From: RHKX01 sp963823275
Lineage (GTDB): Bacteria > Actinomycetota > Thermoleophilia > Solirubrobacterales > 70-9
NCBI GenBank assembly: GCA_963823275.1
Contig: CAWGKW010000001.1
Coordinates: 248,001 to 312,000 of the forward strand
Length of the DNA stretch: 64,000 nucleotides
Reading direction: 5' to 3'
Below, piece by piece: positions 18,373-27,800 of this stretch. Below the pieces are notes generated by a model that saw nothing but the letters and a program-made list of their open reading frames with translations, was not told where the DNA came from and made no database searches. The position numbers were made by a program, and so were the translations under genes. Each line of letters opens with the position of its first letter. Within the stretch, counting starts at the first letter, position 1.

Positions 18373-18398
18373 GAACGCCCGCCGAACAGCGGGCGTTC
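18373..18398. terminator. Bidirectional terminator hairpin
   Basis: A perfect 10-bp stem GAACGCCCGC / GCGGGCGTTC (18373-18382, 18389-18398) with loop CGAACA, located between the convergent aldehyde dehydrogenase and NlpC/P60 genes. Short U-containing flanks on both strands (TTCTCC; TTCGTT) fit a bidirectional intrinsic terminator. Confidence 0.7.
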
Positions 18399-18419
18399 TC
18401 CTCGAGTTTCGGGCCTCGC

Positions 18420-18977
18420 CTAGTAGCCCCTGTAGTGGCGAACCGCGTAGCCGCTGTCGGAGCGCATGTCCGAATGCCAGCGTGGTCCGGCGCCGCCGGA
18501 GGTGTCCCAGCGGAGTCCGGCGACCACGGCATAGGTGTGGCCGGAGTTGGCGTAGATGGAGATCCAGTCGCCCTTCTTCTTCTTGCCCCAGCTCGCGAGC
18601 GAGCCGGAGGTGAGGGGCGTGTCGAGCATGCGGGCGCCGTGGAGCATGTAGCTGACGGCGCCGGAGCAGTCGTAGCCCTTGCTCTCGAAGCTGGCGTGTC
18701 CACCGCCCCAGACGTACCTGGTCCGGCGGATGCTGTTGGCGTACTTGATCGCGCGAACGACCCGCTTGGGGGCGCCCTCGGGCGGGACCGCCTTGCCGTT
18801 GTCGAGCAGCTTCGCCTTGCCGGCCTTGCCGGTGGGCGGAACCGTGGTCCCGACACCGCCGCTGGCTGCGAGCGCTGAACCTGAGAGTAGGAGGAGGACC
18901 GCGATCGTCGCGAGGACGGCTGCGATCAAGGACACTGCGGCGCGTTGCACCGTGGGATTTGAATTGAGTCTATGCAT
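18420..18977 (-). CDS. Secreted NlpC/P60-like peptidoglycan hydrolase
   Basis: A 185-residue exported protein: hydrophobic signal segment (residues 14-37) ending SGSALA, a short Gly/Pro linker, then a compact NlpC/P60-like domain with YVWGGGH, catalytic Cys104 in YDCSGAVSYML and His147 in SGHTYAVVAG. His168 may serve as the third residue. It is expected to cleave stem peptides in the cell wall. The gene is preceded by a c-di-AMP riboswitch, the regulatory arrangement known for cell-wall hydrolases in actinobacteria. Being short, it may be a specialised member (CHAP-like is the alternative). Confidence 0.85.
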   Translation of the reverse strand: MHRLNSNPTVQRAAVSLIAAVLATIAVLLLLSGSALAASGGVGTTVPPTGKAGKAKLLDNGKAVPPEGAPKRVVRAIKYANSIRRTRYVWGGGHASFESKGYDCSGAVSYMLHGARMLDTPLTSGSLASWGKKKKGDWISIYANSGHTYAVVAGLRWDTSGGAGPRWHSDMRSDSGYAVRHYRGY

Positions 18978-18984
18978 GGTGTTG

Positions 18985-19130
18985 GCTCGTTCACGCCTGC
19001 GGAGTTAGCTGTCGGGCTGGCGCTGCTGTGGAGCCTGCGCCTCCGTCGAATCGGACGGATTAGCCCCGGGTACTCGGGTTCCTGGTTGGGTCCCCCGCTC
19101 TCCGGAATTCGGAGACTCGGCGTTCGGTGC
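18985..19130 (-). promoter_or_regulatory. c-di-AMP riboswitch (ydaO/yuaA type)
   Basis: Read on the minus strand, the leader contains the conserved blocks of the ydaO/yuaA aptamer in order. These are GAGCGGGGGACCCAA (about 19085-19099), a GGGGCTAATCCG block near 19060, and GACAGCTAACTC then GCAGGCGTGAACG near 18992-19015. AACGCC near 19120 can pair with GGCGT near 18993 as the closing P1 stem. The aptamer ends a few bases before the start codon of the NlpC/P60 gene. In this class, c-di-AMP binding usually switches expression off. Spacing suggests control of translation or of a short terminator near the ribosome site. Confidence 0.9.
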
Positions 19131-19135
19131 GGGGC

Positions 19136-19164
19136 ACTGTAGCGGAATGGTGAGCGATCTGCAA
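19136..19164 (-). promoter_or_regulatory. Promoter candidate for the riboswitch/NlpC transcript
   Basis: On the minus strand TTGCAG (complement of 19159-19164) and TACAGT (19136-19141) are separated by exactly 17 bases. Predicted initiation falls about seven bases downstream, right at the 5' edge of the aptamer, which supports the call although the -35 match is weak. Confidence 0.45.
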
Positions 19165-19231
19165 GCAAACGCTCATAAAGACCGGGCGATGACGAACCCC
19201 CGCCGGATTCGGGCGCTGTAGGTTGGATCCC

Positions 19232-20044
19232 ATGGAGATCGCTGGAAAGAGGGCGTTGCTGACCGGTGCGACCGGTGGGCTCGGACGCGCAATCGCGGTC
19301 GCGCTCGCCGCCCGCGGAGCATCGATCGTCTTGAGCTCACGGAAGCGGGAGGAACTCGACGCCCTGGCCGCCGAGCTTCCGGGCGGCGGCCACTCGGTCG
19401 TCGTATCCGATCTCGCCGAGTCCGGGGCCGCCGAGCAATTGGCGTCGGCTGCGACCGCCCAGGGCGGAATCGACCTGCTCGTCGCCAACGCGGGGCTGCC
19501 CGGCTCGGGGCGCCTGGAGGACTTCAGCCCGGAGGAGGTTACGCGGGCGCTTCGGGTCAATCTCGAGTCTCCGATGCTGCTCGCCCAGGCGCTGGTCCCG
19601 GCGATGAGTGAGCGCCGCACGGGCCACCTCCTCTTCGTCTCTTCGCTCGCGGGCAAGGCCGCCTCCCCTCGCGCCTCGATCTACAACGCAACCAAGTTCG
19701 GCCTTCGCGGCTTCGCCCTCGCCCTTCGTGAGGACCTCGCCGGTGACGGCTCGGGAGTCGGCGTATCCGTCGTCCTGCCGGGGTTCATCCGCGATGCCGG
19801 GATGTTCGCCGACGCAGGGGCGAAGACCCCTCCGGGCGTCGGCACCTCGAGCCCCGAGGACGTCGCCGCCGCGGTCGTCAAGGCGATCGAGCGCAACAGG
19901 GGAGAGGTCTCCGTGGCTCCGCCCCAGCAGCGGGCGCTGGTCGGCTTCGCGCACATCTTCCCGTCGATCGCGGCCCGTGCCCAGCGCGGAGCGGGCACCA
20001 AGGTCGCCGAGAACCTGGCCCGCGGCCAGAGCGACAAGCGCTAG
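19232..20044 (+). CDS. Short-chain dehydrogenase/reductase
   Basis: A 270-residue classical SDR. The cofactor motif TGATGGLGRAIA is at the N terminus, NAG in VANAGLPG, catalytic Ser in FVSSLAGKA and YxxxK as YNATK. An SSRKREEL segment after strand two suggests NADPH preference. The C-terminal 50 residues, including PPQQRALVGFAHIFPSIAAR, resemble SDRs near lipid genes, but substrate is unknown. ATG at 19232 is chosen; a TTG three codons upstream is possible. Confidence 0.88.
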   Translation: MEIAGKRALLTGATGGLGRAIAVALAARGASIVLSSRKREELDALAAELPGGGHSVVVSDLAESGAAEQLASAATAQGGIDLLVANAGLPGSGRLEDFSPEEVTRALRVNLESPMLLAQALVPAMSERRTGHLLFVSSLAGKAASPRASIYNATKFGLRGFALALREDLAGDGSGVGVSVVLPGFIRDAGMFADAGAKTPPGVGTSSPEDVAAAVVKAIERNRGEVSVAPPQQRALVGFAHIFPSIAARAQRGAGTKVAENLARGQSDKR

Positions 20045-20140
20045 TTGCTCGGCGCCAGGTCGGCAGCGGCCCGGCGTCAGCGGGTAGGTTTCGTTCTCAA
20101 CCGAGCATCGTTTTGAATCCGAGAATCACCTGGAGGCGTC

Positions 20141-20464
20141 ATGATCGAGCAACCCGAGGAACGCAAGCGCGACCTGGTTGCGGAGGAGGAGGCAGCCGCG
20201 GCGGCGGAGGCCGGGGCGATCGGCGGTCACACCGATACCCAGCGACTTCCCGAGGCGGAACGACCGCTGGCCGAGGGCGGCGAGGGCGTGGCGGAGGGGT
20301 TCGAGCTGGCGGAGGAGCAGCTGATCGAGTCGGCTTCCCACGGACGCAAGCACGGCCACCCTCTCGGCGACGGCTTCCCCGAGGAGGACGCCAGGTCGGA
20401 GGGCCTTACGATCTACGGCGAGGCCGACCACGAGAAGGCGTCGGAGAAAGCAGACAGCGACTAA
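20141..20464 (+). CDS. Acidic alanine-rich small protein, unknown function
   Basis: A 107-residue highly charged soluble protein with an Ala/Glu-rich helix (residues 12-26), a GGHTDTQRLPEAERPLAEGG segment, and a His-containing HGRKHGHPLGDGF stretch. No membrane segment or catalytic motif. Codon usage matches neighbours and the ATG is preceded by GGAGGCG. I recall similar proteins in related actinobacteria but cannot name a family. It precedes aconitase by 37 bases and could be co-transcribed. Confidence 0.7.
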   Translation: MIEQPEERKRDLVAEEEAAAAAEAGAIGGHTDTQRLPEAERPLAEGGEGVAEGFELAEEQLIESASHGRKHGHPLGDGFPEEDARSEGLTIYGEADHEKASEKADSD

Positions 20465-20501
20465 CGCGCCGGCAATGGGTCGGCGCTGAAACGGAGACGA
20501 G

Positions 20502-23294
20502 ATGACGGATAGCTTCGGCGCCCGGTCGAGCCTGAACGTGGCGGGGCGCGAATACGAGATCCATCGCCTCGACGCTCTCCAGGCGAAGTACGACGTCGCC
20601 CGGCTTCCCTACTCGCTGAAGGTCCTGCTCGAGAACTGCCTGCGTCTCGAGGACGGTTTCGCCGTTACCGCCGCCGACATCGAGACGATCGCAACCTGGG
20701 ACGCCACGGCGGAGCCGTCGAAGGAGATCCCCTTCCAGCCCGCACGAGTCCTGATGCAGGACTTCACCGGCGTCCCCGCAGTCGTCGACCTCGCCGCCAT
20801 GCGCGACGCGATGGACGACCTCGGCTCCGATCCGTCGAAGATCAACCCGCTGGTGCCCGTTGACCTCGTGATCGACCACTCCGTTCAGGTCGATGCTTTC
20901 GGCAACGAGCGGGCCTTCGAGGTCAACGCCGAGCGCGAGTTCGAGCGCAACGAGGAGCGCTACGAGTTCCTGCGCTGGGGACAGAAGGCCTTCGACAACT
21001 TTCGCGTAGTCCCGCCGGCCACGGGCATCTGCCATCAGGTCAACCTCGAGCACCTCGGCAAGGTCGTGTTCTCCGATGAGCGGGACGGCATCCGCCGCGC
21101 GTTCCCCGACACCCTCGTGGGCACCGACTCCCACACGACGATGATCAACGGCCTCAGCATTCTCGGCTGGGGTGTCGGCGGGATCGAGGCCGAGGCGGCC
21201 ATGCTCGGGCAGCCGATCTCGATGCTGCTGCCCCAGGTGATCGGCTTTCGGCTAGACGGTGAGCTCGGCGATGCGACCACCGCAACCGACCTCGTCCTTC
21301 GCGTCACCGAGATGCTCCGCGAGCGCGGCGTCGTCAGCAAGTTCGTCGAGTTCTACGGTCCTGGCCTGCCGACCCTCGGCCTGGCCGACCGGGCGACGCT
21401 CGGCAACATGTCGCCGGAGTTCGGCTCGACCTGCGCGATCTTCCCACCCGACCAGGAGACGATCCGCTACCTCGAGTTCACCGGCCGCGGCACCGAGGTG
21501 ATCGAACTCGTCGACGCCTACACCCGCGAGCAGGGCATGTTCCACGCCCCCGACTCCGAGGAGCCGACGTTCTCTGACACCCTGCAACTGGACCTCGGCG
21601 AGGTGGTCCCGGCGATCGCCGGTCCCAAGCGCCCGCAGGACCGGATCGCTCTGTCCGACTCCAAGGCCGCGTTCTTCGAGACGCTGAAGACGTTCGACGA
21701 CGAGGCGGCCGGTTCGCTTGGCAGCGAACCCGATTCGGGTTCGTTCCCCGCCTCCGACCCGCCCGGTAACGGCAGCGGCACCGCGACCGGTTCGCCGATC
21801 GATTCGCCGACCACCGTCGCCGCCCATCCCGAGCGGAGGAGCCACGACTGCATCGAGGTGACCGACGCCGAGGGCAACACCTTCGACCTCGATCACGGAC
21901 GGGTCGTGATCGCGGCGATCACGAGCTGCACCAACACCTCCAACCCGTCGGTGATGATCGGGGCGGGCCTGCTGGCGAAGAAGGCCGTCGAGAGGGGCCT
22001 CGACGTCAAGCCCTGGGTAAAGACCTCGCTGGCGCCGGGCTCGACGGTGGTCACCGACTACCTGGAGAAGTCCGGGCTCGACGAGTACCTCAACGCGCTC
22101 AAGTTCGACCTCGTCGGCTACGGCTGCACGACCTGCATCGGCAACTCCGGCCCACTGGCGGAGGAGATCTCTGCCGCCGTCGCCGAGAAGGACCTGGTCG
22201 TCTGCGCGGTGCTCTCGGGCAATCGGAACTTCGAGGGGCGGATCAACCAGGACGTGAAGGCGAACTATCTCGCCTCACCGCCCCTCTGCGTGGCCTACGC
22301 GCTGGTCGGGCGGATGGACTTCGACTTCGAGTCCGAGCCCCTGGGAGTTGACAGCGAGGGCGAGCCGGTCTTCCTTCGTGACGTCTGGCCGAGCGCGGCC
22401 GAGATTCGCGACACCGTCGCCTACGCCGTGCGCGCCGACATGTTCGAAAAGAACTACGCGAACGTGTTCGAGGGCGACGCGCGTTGGCAGGCGATCAAGG
22501 TCCCCGACGAGGATCGCTACACGTGGCCGGATTCAACCTACGTGCGCCGGCCCCCGTTCTTCGAGGGAATGAATTCCGAGCCGGCGGCCTCCAGCGAGCC
22601 GATCGAGAACGCTCGCGTCCTGGCCAAGCTCGGCGATTCGATCACCACCGACCACATCTCTCCCGCCGGTGCGATCAAGAAGGACAGCCCGGCCGGCAGA
22701 TGGCTGATGGAACAGGGCGTGGAGGCCCGGGACTTCAACTCATACGGGTCGCGCCGCGGCAACCACGAGGTGATGATGCGCGGCACCTTCGCGAACGTCC
22801 GTCTGCGCAACCAGCTGGTCGACCGCGAGGGCGGCTGGACCCGATCGATGCCCGACGGCGAGGAGATGCCGATCTACGACGCGGCCATGAAGTACGCCGC
22901 CGAGGGCGTGCCGCTCGTCGTGCTGGCCGGAAAGGAGTACGGGTCGGGATCGTCCCGCGACTGGGCCGCGAAGGGCACCCTGCTGCTCGGCGTTCGCGCC
23001 GTCATCGCCGAGAGCTACGAGCGCATTCACCGCTCCAACCTGATCGGCATGGGCGTGTTGCCGCTGCAGTTCCCCGACGGGGAGGGGGTCGAATCGCTCG
23101 GCCTCACGGGTGAGGAGCGGATCTCGGTTGCCGAGCTCGACATCGAGAGCGCGACCGAGCTCGAGGTGATCGCCGCCCGCGACGGTGCCGACCCGGTGAC
23201 CTTCGTCGCCAGGGTCCGGCTCGATACCGCCAACGAGCGACAGTACTTCCGTCACGGCGGAATTCTGCATCGCGTGCTGCGCGAGCTGCGCTGA
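20502..23294 (+). CDS. acnA: Aconitate hydratase A
   Basis: A 930-residue aconitase of the AcnA/IRP1 type, interconverting citrate and isocitrate in the TCA cycle. Visible features: SLKVLLENCLR near residue 40, VGTDSHTTMINGLS, the first 4Fe-4S ligand Cys in ITSCTNTSNPSVM and the other two in GYGCTTCIGNSG, and the swivel-domain KEYGSGSSRDWAAKG. An insertion of about 45 low-complexity residues (Gly/Ser/Pro/Thr-rich) separates domains around residues 405-450 and makes the protein slightly long. Good ribosome site GGAGACGAG. Confidence 0.96.
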   Translation: MTDSFGARSSLNVAGREYEIHRLDALQAKYDVARLPYSLKVLLENCLRLEDGFAVTAADIETIATWDATAEPSKEIPFQPARVLMQDFTGVPAVVDLAAMRDAMDDLGSDPSKINPLVPVDLVIDHSVQVDAFGNERAFEVNAEREFERNEERYEFLRWGQKAFDNFRVVPPATGICHQVNLEHLGKVVFSDERDGIRRAFPDTLVGTDSHTTMINGLSILGWGVGGIEAEAAMLGQPISMLLPQVIGFRLDGELGDATTATDLVLRVTEMLRERGVVSKFVEFYGPGLPTLGLADRATLGNMSPEFGSTCAIFPPDQETIRYLEFTGRGTEVIELVDAYTREQGMFHAPDSEEPTFSDTLQLDLGEVVPAIAGPKRPQDRIALSDSKAAFFETLKTFDDEAAGSLGSEPDSGSFPASDPPGNGSGTATGSPIDSPTTVAAHPERRSHDCIEVTDAEGNTFDLDHGRVVIAAITSCTNTSNPSVMIGAGLLAKKAVERGLDVKPWVKTSLAPGSTVVTDYLEKSGLDEYLNALKFDLVGYGCTTCIGNSGPLAEEISAAVAEKDLVVCAVLSGNRNFEGRINQDVKANYLASPPLCVAYALVGRMDFDFESEPLGVDSEGEPVFLRDVWPSAAEIRDTVAYAVRADMFEKNYANVFEGDARWQAIKVPDEDRYTWPDSTYVRRPPFFEGMNSEPAASSEPIENARVLAKLGDSITTDHISPAGAIKKDSPAGRWLMEQGVEARDFNSYGSRRGNHEVMMRGTFANVRLRNQLVDREGGWTRSMPDGEEMPIYDAAMKYAAEGVPLVVLAGKEYGSGSSRDWAAKGTLLLGVRAVIAESYERIHRSNLIGMGVLPLQFPDGEGVESLGLTGEERISVAELDIESATELEVIAARDGADPVTFVARVRLDTANERQYFRHGGILHRVLRELR

Positions 23295-23527
23295 GGAGCC
23301 ACCGGCCGAACTCCTTCCCCGGAGAGGAAGATGGGCCGGGGCTGGGCCGCGGGAGGCAGGGGGTCCACGCGACCCGCACCCCAGCCCGCGCGCCGGTAGC
23401 CAGGAAGGGATGCCGGCGCGATCGCCCCCGGAGGCGGGACTGACCGGGGACGAGCTTTATGGAACCTGCGATCGCATTCTGCTGGATCGGCTCCGCAACT
23501 GCAATACGGGCTGCCGGCAGCTTGGAT

Positions 23528-23950
23528 CTAGGCGGCGCCGGGCGCCTTGGCCAGGCCCTTTGGGATGTTCCGCTTCAGGCCCTGGGCGACCAGGAATGCA
23601 AGCCCAGGAACCCTCGAGCCGAAGCTGATCTCGTAGTGGAGGTGGGTGCCGGCGCCCTCGGGGGTGAAGCGCATCTCGCCGTGATGGCCCGTCAGGGGTG
23701 AGCCCTTCGTGATCTCATAGGAGATCAGCTCATTGGGAGTGCATTCGGTGATCGTTTCCTCGAACGGCGGGGCCGGGCCGACCTTGAGCTCCCGGACCGA
23801 GCCGACGCCGTTGCGGTTGCCGTCGGTGCCGTCCTTGAGGCGGATGATCTTGGCCCCGAGCATCTCGCCGAGGTTCTCGTGCTCGGCGAAGTAGTTGAAG
23901 ACGGTTTCAGGCGGGAGGGCGTAGCCCTGGTCGAAGATGAGTCGCTGCAT
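23528..23950 (-). CDS. SRPBCC-family (START-like) protein
   Basis: A 140-residue SRPBCC/polyketide-cyclase-like protein: N-terminal strand DQGYALPPETVFNYFAEHENLGEML and C-terminal helix VPGLAFLVAQGLKRNIPKGLAKA, with the intervening beta-sheet GAGTHLHYEISFGS. These folds bind small hydrophobic ligands; no specific ligand can be named. Nine bases separate it from the DUF3817 gene upstream, suggesting an operon. Confidence 0.8.
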   Translation of the reverse strand: MQRLIFDQGYALPPETVFNYFAEHENLGEMLGAKIIRLKDGTDGNRNGVGSVRELKVGPAPPFEETITECTPNELISYEITKGSPLTGHHGEMRFTPEGAGTHLHYEISFGSRVPGLAFLVAQGLKRNIPKGLAKAPGAA

Positions 23951-23959
23951 GAGCGGGAT

Positions 23960-24346
23960 TCAATCAGGGTTGGCGAGCGGTGACGGGTTCGGCTGCTCAA
24001 CTTCGTTGGCCTCGCCGCCACCGCGCCTTTCGATCCACTCGATCCCGGCCACGCTCCCGACCGGGCCGACCGGCGTGAGAGTTGCGGCAAAGAGCCAGAA
24101 CGGCGCCTCGCGCCTGAGGATCGCGACCCAGAGCAGCAGGCAGAGGGCGATGTAGCCGATCCCGTGTGCCATGCCGAAGAGGAAGGTCGGCTGCTCGAGC
24201 CCGGGGATCGCCCAGACGATCAGCAGCCCGATGAAGATCCCGAGCTCGACGAACGACGCGCGCTTGACCCAGATCCAGAGGGGTCCCGGCGTGCGGGGCC
24301 GGAACTCGCGCTCGCCGTGGATGGTGGCTTCGGTCGCTTGGGTCAC
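23960..24346 (-). CDS. DUF3817 integral membrane protein
   Basis: A 128-residue protein with three hydrophobic helices in the DUF3817 pattern: KRASFVELGIFIGLLIVWAIPG, the central FLFGMAHGIGYIALCLLLWVA with its conserved His-Gly, and LFAATLTPVGPVGSV. Function unknown. The GTG at 24346 is chosen because the longer upstream extension has no family similarity; the ribosome site is weak. Confidence 0.75.
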   Translation of the reverse strand: MTQATEATIHGEREFRPRTPGPLWIWVKRASFVELGIFIGLLIVWAIPGLEQPTFLFGMAHGIGYIALCLLLWVAILRREAPFWLFAATLTPVGPVGSVAGIEWIERRGGGEANEVEQPNPSPLANPD

Positions 24347-24702
24347 AGGTTCACCGTCGCGGGAGGGTAGATGAGGCCTGTGGCCGACCCCTACGCCGAG
24401 CACAACCGCGGCCGCGGAATCCTGGACATGCGTACATGGGACATCCCCTCGACCGTCGGCATCATGTCGCCCATGCGGAGTTCCGCAAACACGAGGATCG
24501 GAGAACGGGCCATCTCCCGGGCTCAGGATGCGCGGCGCGGTTTCGTTGGGCGCGCGCAGCTCATCTCGTGCCCGGAGTGTGGGACTGGGCGCACTGAGAT
24601 CTGCGCCAGGGAGCCCTGCGCAGTATGTGGCGCTGTACCCGCAGCGCTGATCGGCAGGGTCGTCTCGGGCTGATCCGTCAACTCCTCTCTCCCGTGGGTG
24701 CC

Positions 24703-24736
24703 GCGAGGGGCGCCGGAGCAATCCGGCGCCCCTCGC
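24703..24736 (-). terminator. 15-bp perfect hairpin downstream of kgd
   Basis: GCGAGGGGCGCCGGA (24703-24717) is exactly complementary to 24722-24736 with only a 4-base loop, GCAA on the plus strand. It lies about 155 bases beyond the kgd stop. The stability suggests transcription termination or 3'-end protection, although no U tract follows. Confidence 0.6.
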
Positions 24737-24803
24737 ACGTCTCCCCCTGCAAGTGCGACGGCCTGACCGCCCACAGCGAAACTCCTCAAGGGGTCGAGTG
24801 GTG

Positions 24804-24855
24804 GAGGCAACGCCGACACTCAGCGCGAGCGAAGCGAGTGCGGAGGCGGTGCCTC
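24804..24855. repeat. Irregular nested inverted repeat
   Basis: GAGGCA/TGCCTC (24804-24809, 24850-24855), then GCC/GGC and CACTC/GAGTG nested inside, form one long interrupted hairpin. It begins 35 bases after the kgd stop on the minus strand. Probably part of the kgd 3' end; it could also be a small dispersed palindromic element. Confidence 0.45.
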
Positions 24856-24889
24856 TGCCGCTCGGCCCCTTCGTGAAAACTCCGCTGGC

Positions 24890-27800
24890 CTACGCAGTCA
24901 GGGCCGTCAGCACGATCCGCTCCTGCTCGGTGCGGTGTGCTGCGGGGTAGCCCTCGCTGGGACTCGAGCGTTCGGGGCGGCCGACGTAGCGGATCGGGAT
25001 GTCGCCGCCGATCGCGTCGGGCAGGCGGAACCGCATCGCGGGCCAGCAGCCCATGTTCTCGGGCTCCTCCTGACACCAGATGATCTCCTCGAGGTTCGGA
25101 TAGCCGGCGACCAGCTCGGAGACGTAGGTCTTCGGGAAGGGATAGATCAGCTCGGTGCGGGCGATCGCGACCGTGGGGGTATCGGCACGGCGATCATGGC
25201 CCTCCAGGTCGTAATAGATACGGCCTGAGCAGAGAACGAGGCGCTTGATCTCAGCGGCGTTTTCCTTGGCGACGGGATCGTCGATCACGTACTGGAAGGT
25301 CCCCTCGGTCAGGTCGCTGAGCTTGGAGGCCGCCTCGCGGAGGCGCAGCAGGCCCTTCGGGGTGAAGACGACCATCGGCCGCGCCTTCCTGATCCGCGCC
25401 TGGCGGCGGAGCAGATGAAAGTACTGAGCCGCGGTCGTCGGGTTGGCGAGCCGCATGTTGCCCTCGGCGCCGAGCTGCAGGAAGCGCTCGATCCGGGCGC
25501 TCGAGTGTTCGGGGCCGGCGCCCTCGTAGCCGTGGGGGAGGAGCAGGGTCAGCCGGTTGGTCTGGCCCCACTTGGACTCGCCGGCGGCGATGAACTGGTC
25601 GATGATCACCTGCGCGGAGTTGTCGAAGTCGCCGAACTGCGCCTCCCAGAGGATCAGGCTCTCCGGGGAGGCCGCCGCGTATCCGTATTCGAAGCCGAGG
25701 CAGGCGTTCTCCGAGAGCGGGCTGTTGTGGATCTCGAACGGCGCCAGCGCTCCAGAGAGGTTCTGGATCGGCGCGTACTTGAGGCCGGTCTTCTCGTCGT
25801 GGAGGACGAGGTGGCGGTTGGAGAAGGTCCCTCGCTCGGCGTCCTGGCCGGTCACCCGGATGTGGGTGCCCTCGGTCAGCAGCGAGGCGTAGGCGAGCGC
25901 CTCGGCATGCGCGTACTCGATCGGCCCCTCATCGAGGATCTCAACCCGGCGCTCAAGTGGCTTGCGCAGCTTGCGGTGGACGCTGAAGCTGTCGGGGAAC
26001 CTGACCAGCTCCTCGTTCAGCGTCCGGATCCGTTTCTCGGAGACCTTCGTCTCGACGGCCGGGCTCTTCGTCCGATCGAGCTCGCCGGTGCCGCCGGTGA
26101 TCGTCGGATCCTCGAACTCCCCCGCCTCGATCTTCGAGCGCAGGGACTTGAGGATGTCGCCCAGCTCCTCACGGTGTTCATTGCCGTCGTCCTCGACCTC
26201 CTGGCTCGTCACGACTCCCTCGCCGATCAGCTTGGTGGCGTAGAGGTCGCTGATCGGCGGATGCTTCTTGATCTTCGCCGTCTTCTCGGGCTGGGTGTAG
26301 GCGGGCTCGTCGGTCTCGTTGTGCCCGTAGCGGCGGTAGCCGATCAGGTCGATGACGACGTCGCGGCCGAACTTGGCGCGATAGGCCATCGCCAGCCGGA
26401 TCGCCGCGATGCAGTTCTCCGGATCGTCGGCGTTGACATGGATGATCGGCACGTTGAAACCCTTCGCCATGTCGGCGGCGTAGGGGGTGGAGCGACCCTC
26501 CTGGGGGTCGGTGGTGAAGCCGACCTGGTTGTCCTGGATGATGTGGATCGTGCCGCCGGTCTGGTAGCCCCTCAGCGACTGCAGGTTGAGCGTTTCTGCG
26601 ACCACTCCCTGACCTGGGAAGGCGGCGTCGCCGTGCAGCAGCAGCGGGACGGCGACCTTGGGGTCGTGGTGGATCTGCGGGCCCGCGTGCTCGGTCTGCG
26701 CGGCCCGGGCACCGCCGGTGACGACCGGATCGACGAACTCGAGGTGGGAGGGGTTCGGGTAGAGGCGCATCCGCACGTCGCCCTCGGTCGACTCGAACAG
26801 CCCCTCGGCGCCGTGGTGGTACTTGACGTCGCCGGTGCCGCCGTGACGGAGCGCATCCGTCCGCTTGACCGCGTCAAGCGCCTTGGCGCCCTCGAACTCG
26901 GCCATGATCGATTCCAGCGAGCGCCCGAGGTTGTGGGCGAGGACCGTGAGCCGCCCGCGGTGGGCCATGCCGATCACGACCTGCTCGCCGCCGTCTCTGC
27001 GGGCGATGGTCGCCAGCTCGTCGATCATCGGGACGGTCGAGTCGAGCCCCTCGATCGAGAACATCTTCTGGCCGAGGTAGGCCTTCTGGAGGAAGCGCTC
27101 GAACTGGTAGACCTCGATCAGCCTGACCAGCAGGTTTCGCTTCTCCTCGTTGTCGAGCGGCTTGCGGTGGGTGCCGGTCTCGATCATCTCGCGCAACCAG
27201 ACCCGCTGCTGGTGGGAGGAGAGGTGCTCGACCTGGTAGCCGATGGTTCCGCAGTAGGCGTCGCGCATCCGCGGCAGGGCATCGAGGAGGGTCTCGCCGT
27301 CGACTCCGATCCGCAGGATCGATGCGGGAATCCGGCCCATCAGCTCCGGGGTCAGGTTCAGGTTCTCCGGCTCCAGCGCCGGGTCGCCCTTGCCGTCGCC
27401 GCCGAGCGGGTTGAGGTTGGCCGAGAGGTGGCCGTGGGTGCGGTAGGCCTTGAGCAGCGAGGTCGCCGCCTGAACTGCCTGGAGCAGGTCCTCGTCGGGA
27501 GCCCCGGTGACGGAGGCGGGCGTCGCCGCGGTGGTAGAGCCGACGGCGAGCGGCGGGGCGGAGGCGGAGGCCGCGTGCGCGGTCGAGACGACGCTCGCTT
27601 CGATGCCCAGCGCGTTTGCCACCGCCTCGTAGAAGTCGTCTTCACCGGAGAGCAGTTGGTCGATCCGGCGCAGGAATGAGCCGGATTCGGCACCCTGGAT
27701 GATCCGGTGGTCGTAGGTCGAGGTCATCGTCATCACCTTCGAGACCCCCACGGCCTTGAGCCGGTCGGGCGCGGCGTGAGCCCACTCCGGCGGATAGGCG

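Larger units (their letters stand above)
24347..24889. other. Intergenic region after kgd with strong hairpins
   Basis: These 543 bases lack a convincing gene. They hold two strong secondary structures downstream of kgd, listed separately. A plus-strand frame (24371-24673) would encode 100 residues ending in two CxxC pairs (CPEC...CAVC), reminiscent of a zinc ribbon. Its start context is poor and it overlaps the 5' region of the DUF3817 gene, so I leave it uncalled. Confidence 0.5.

Noticed and set aside
25415..27679. Plus-strand open frame of 754 codons opposite kgd
   Set aside because: Complement shadow of the conserved E1 domain; no recognisable domain and no start context.
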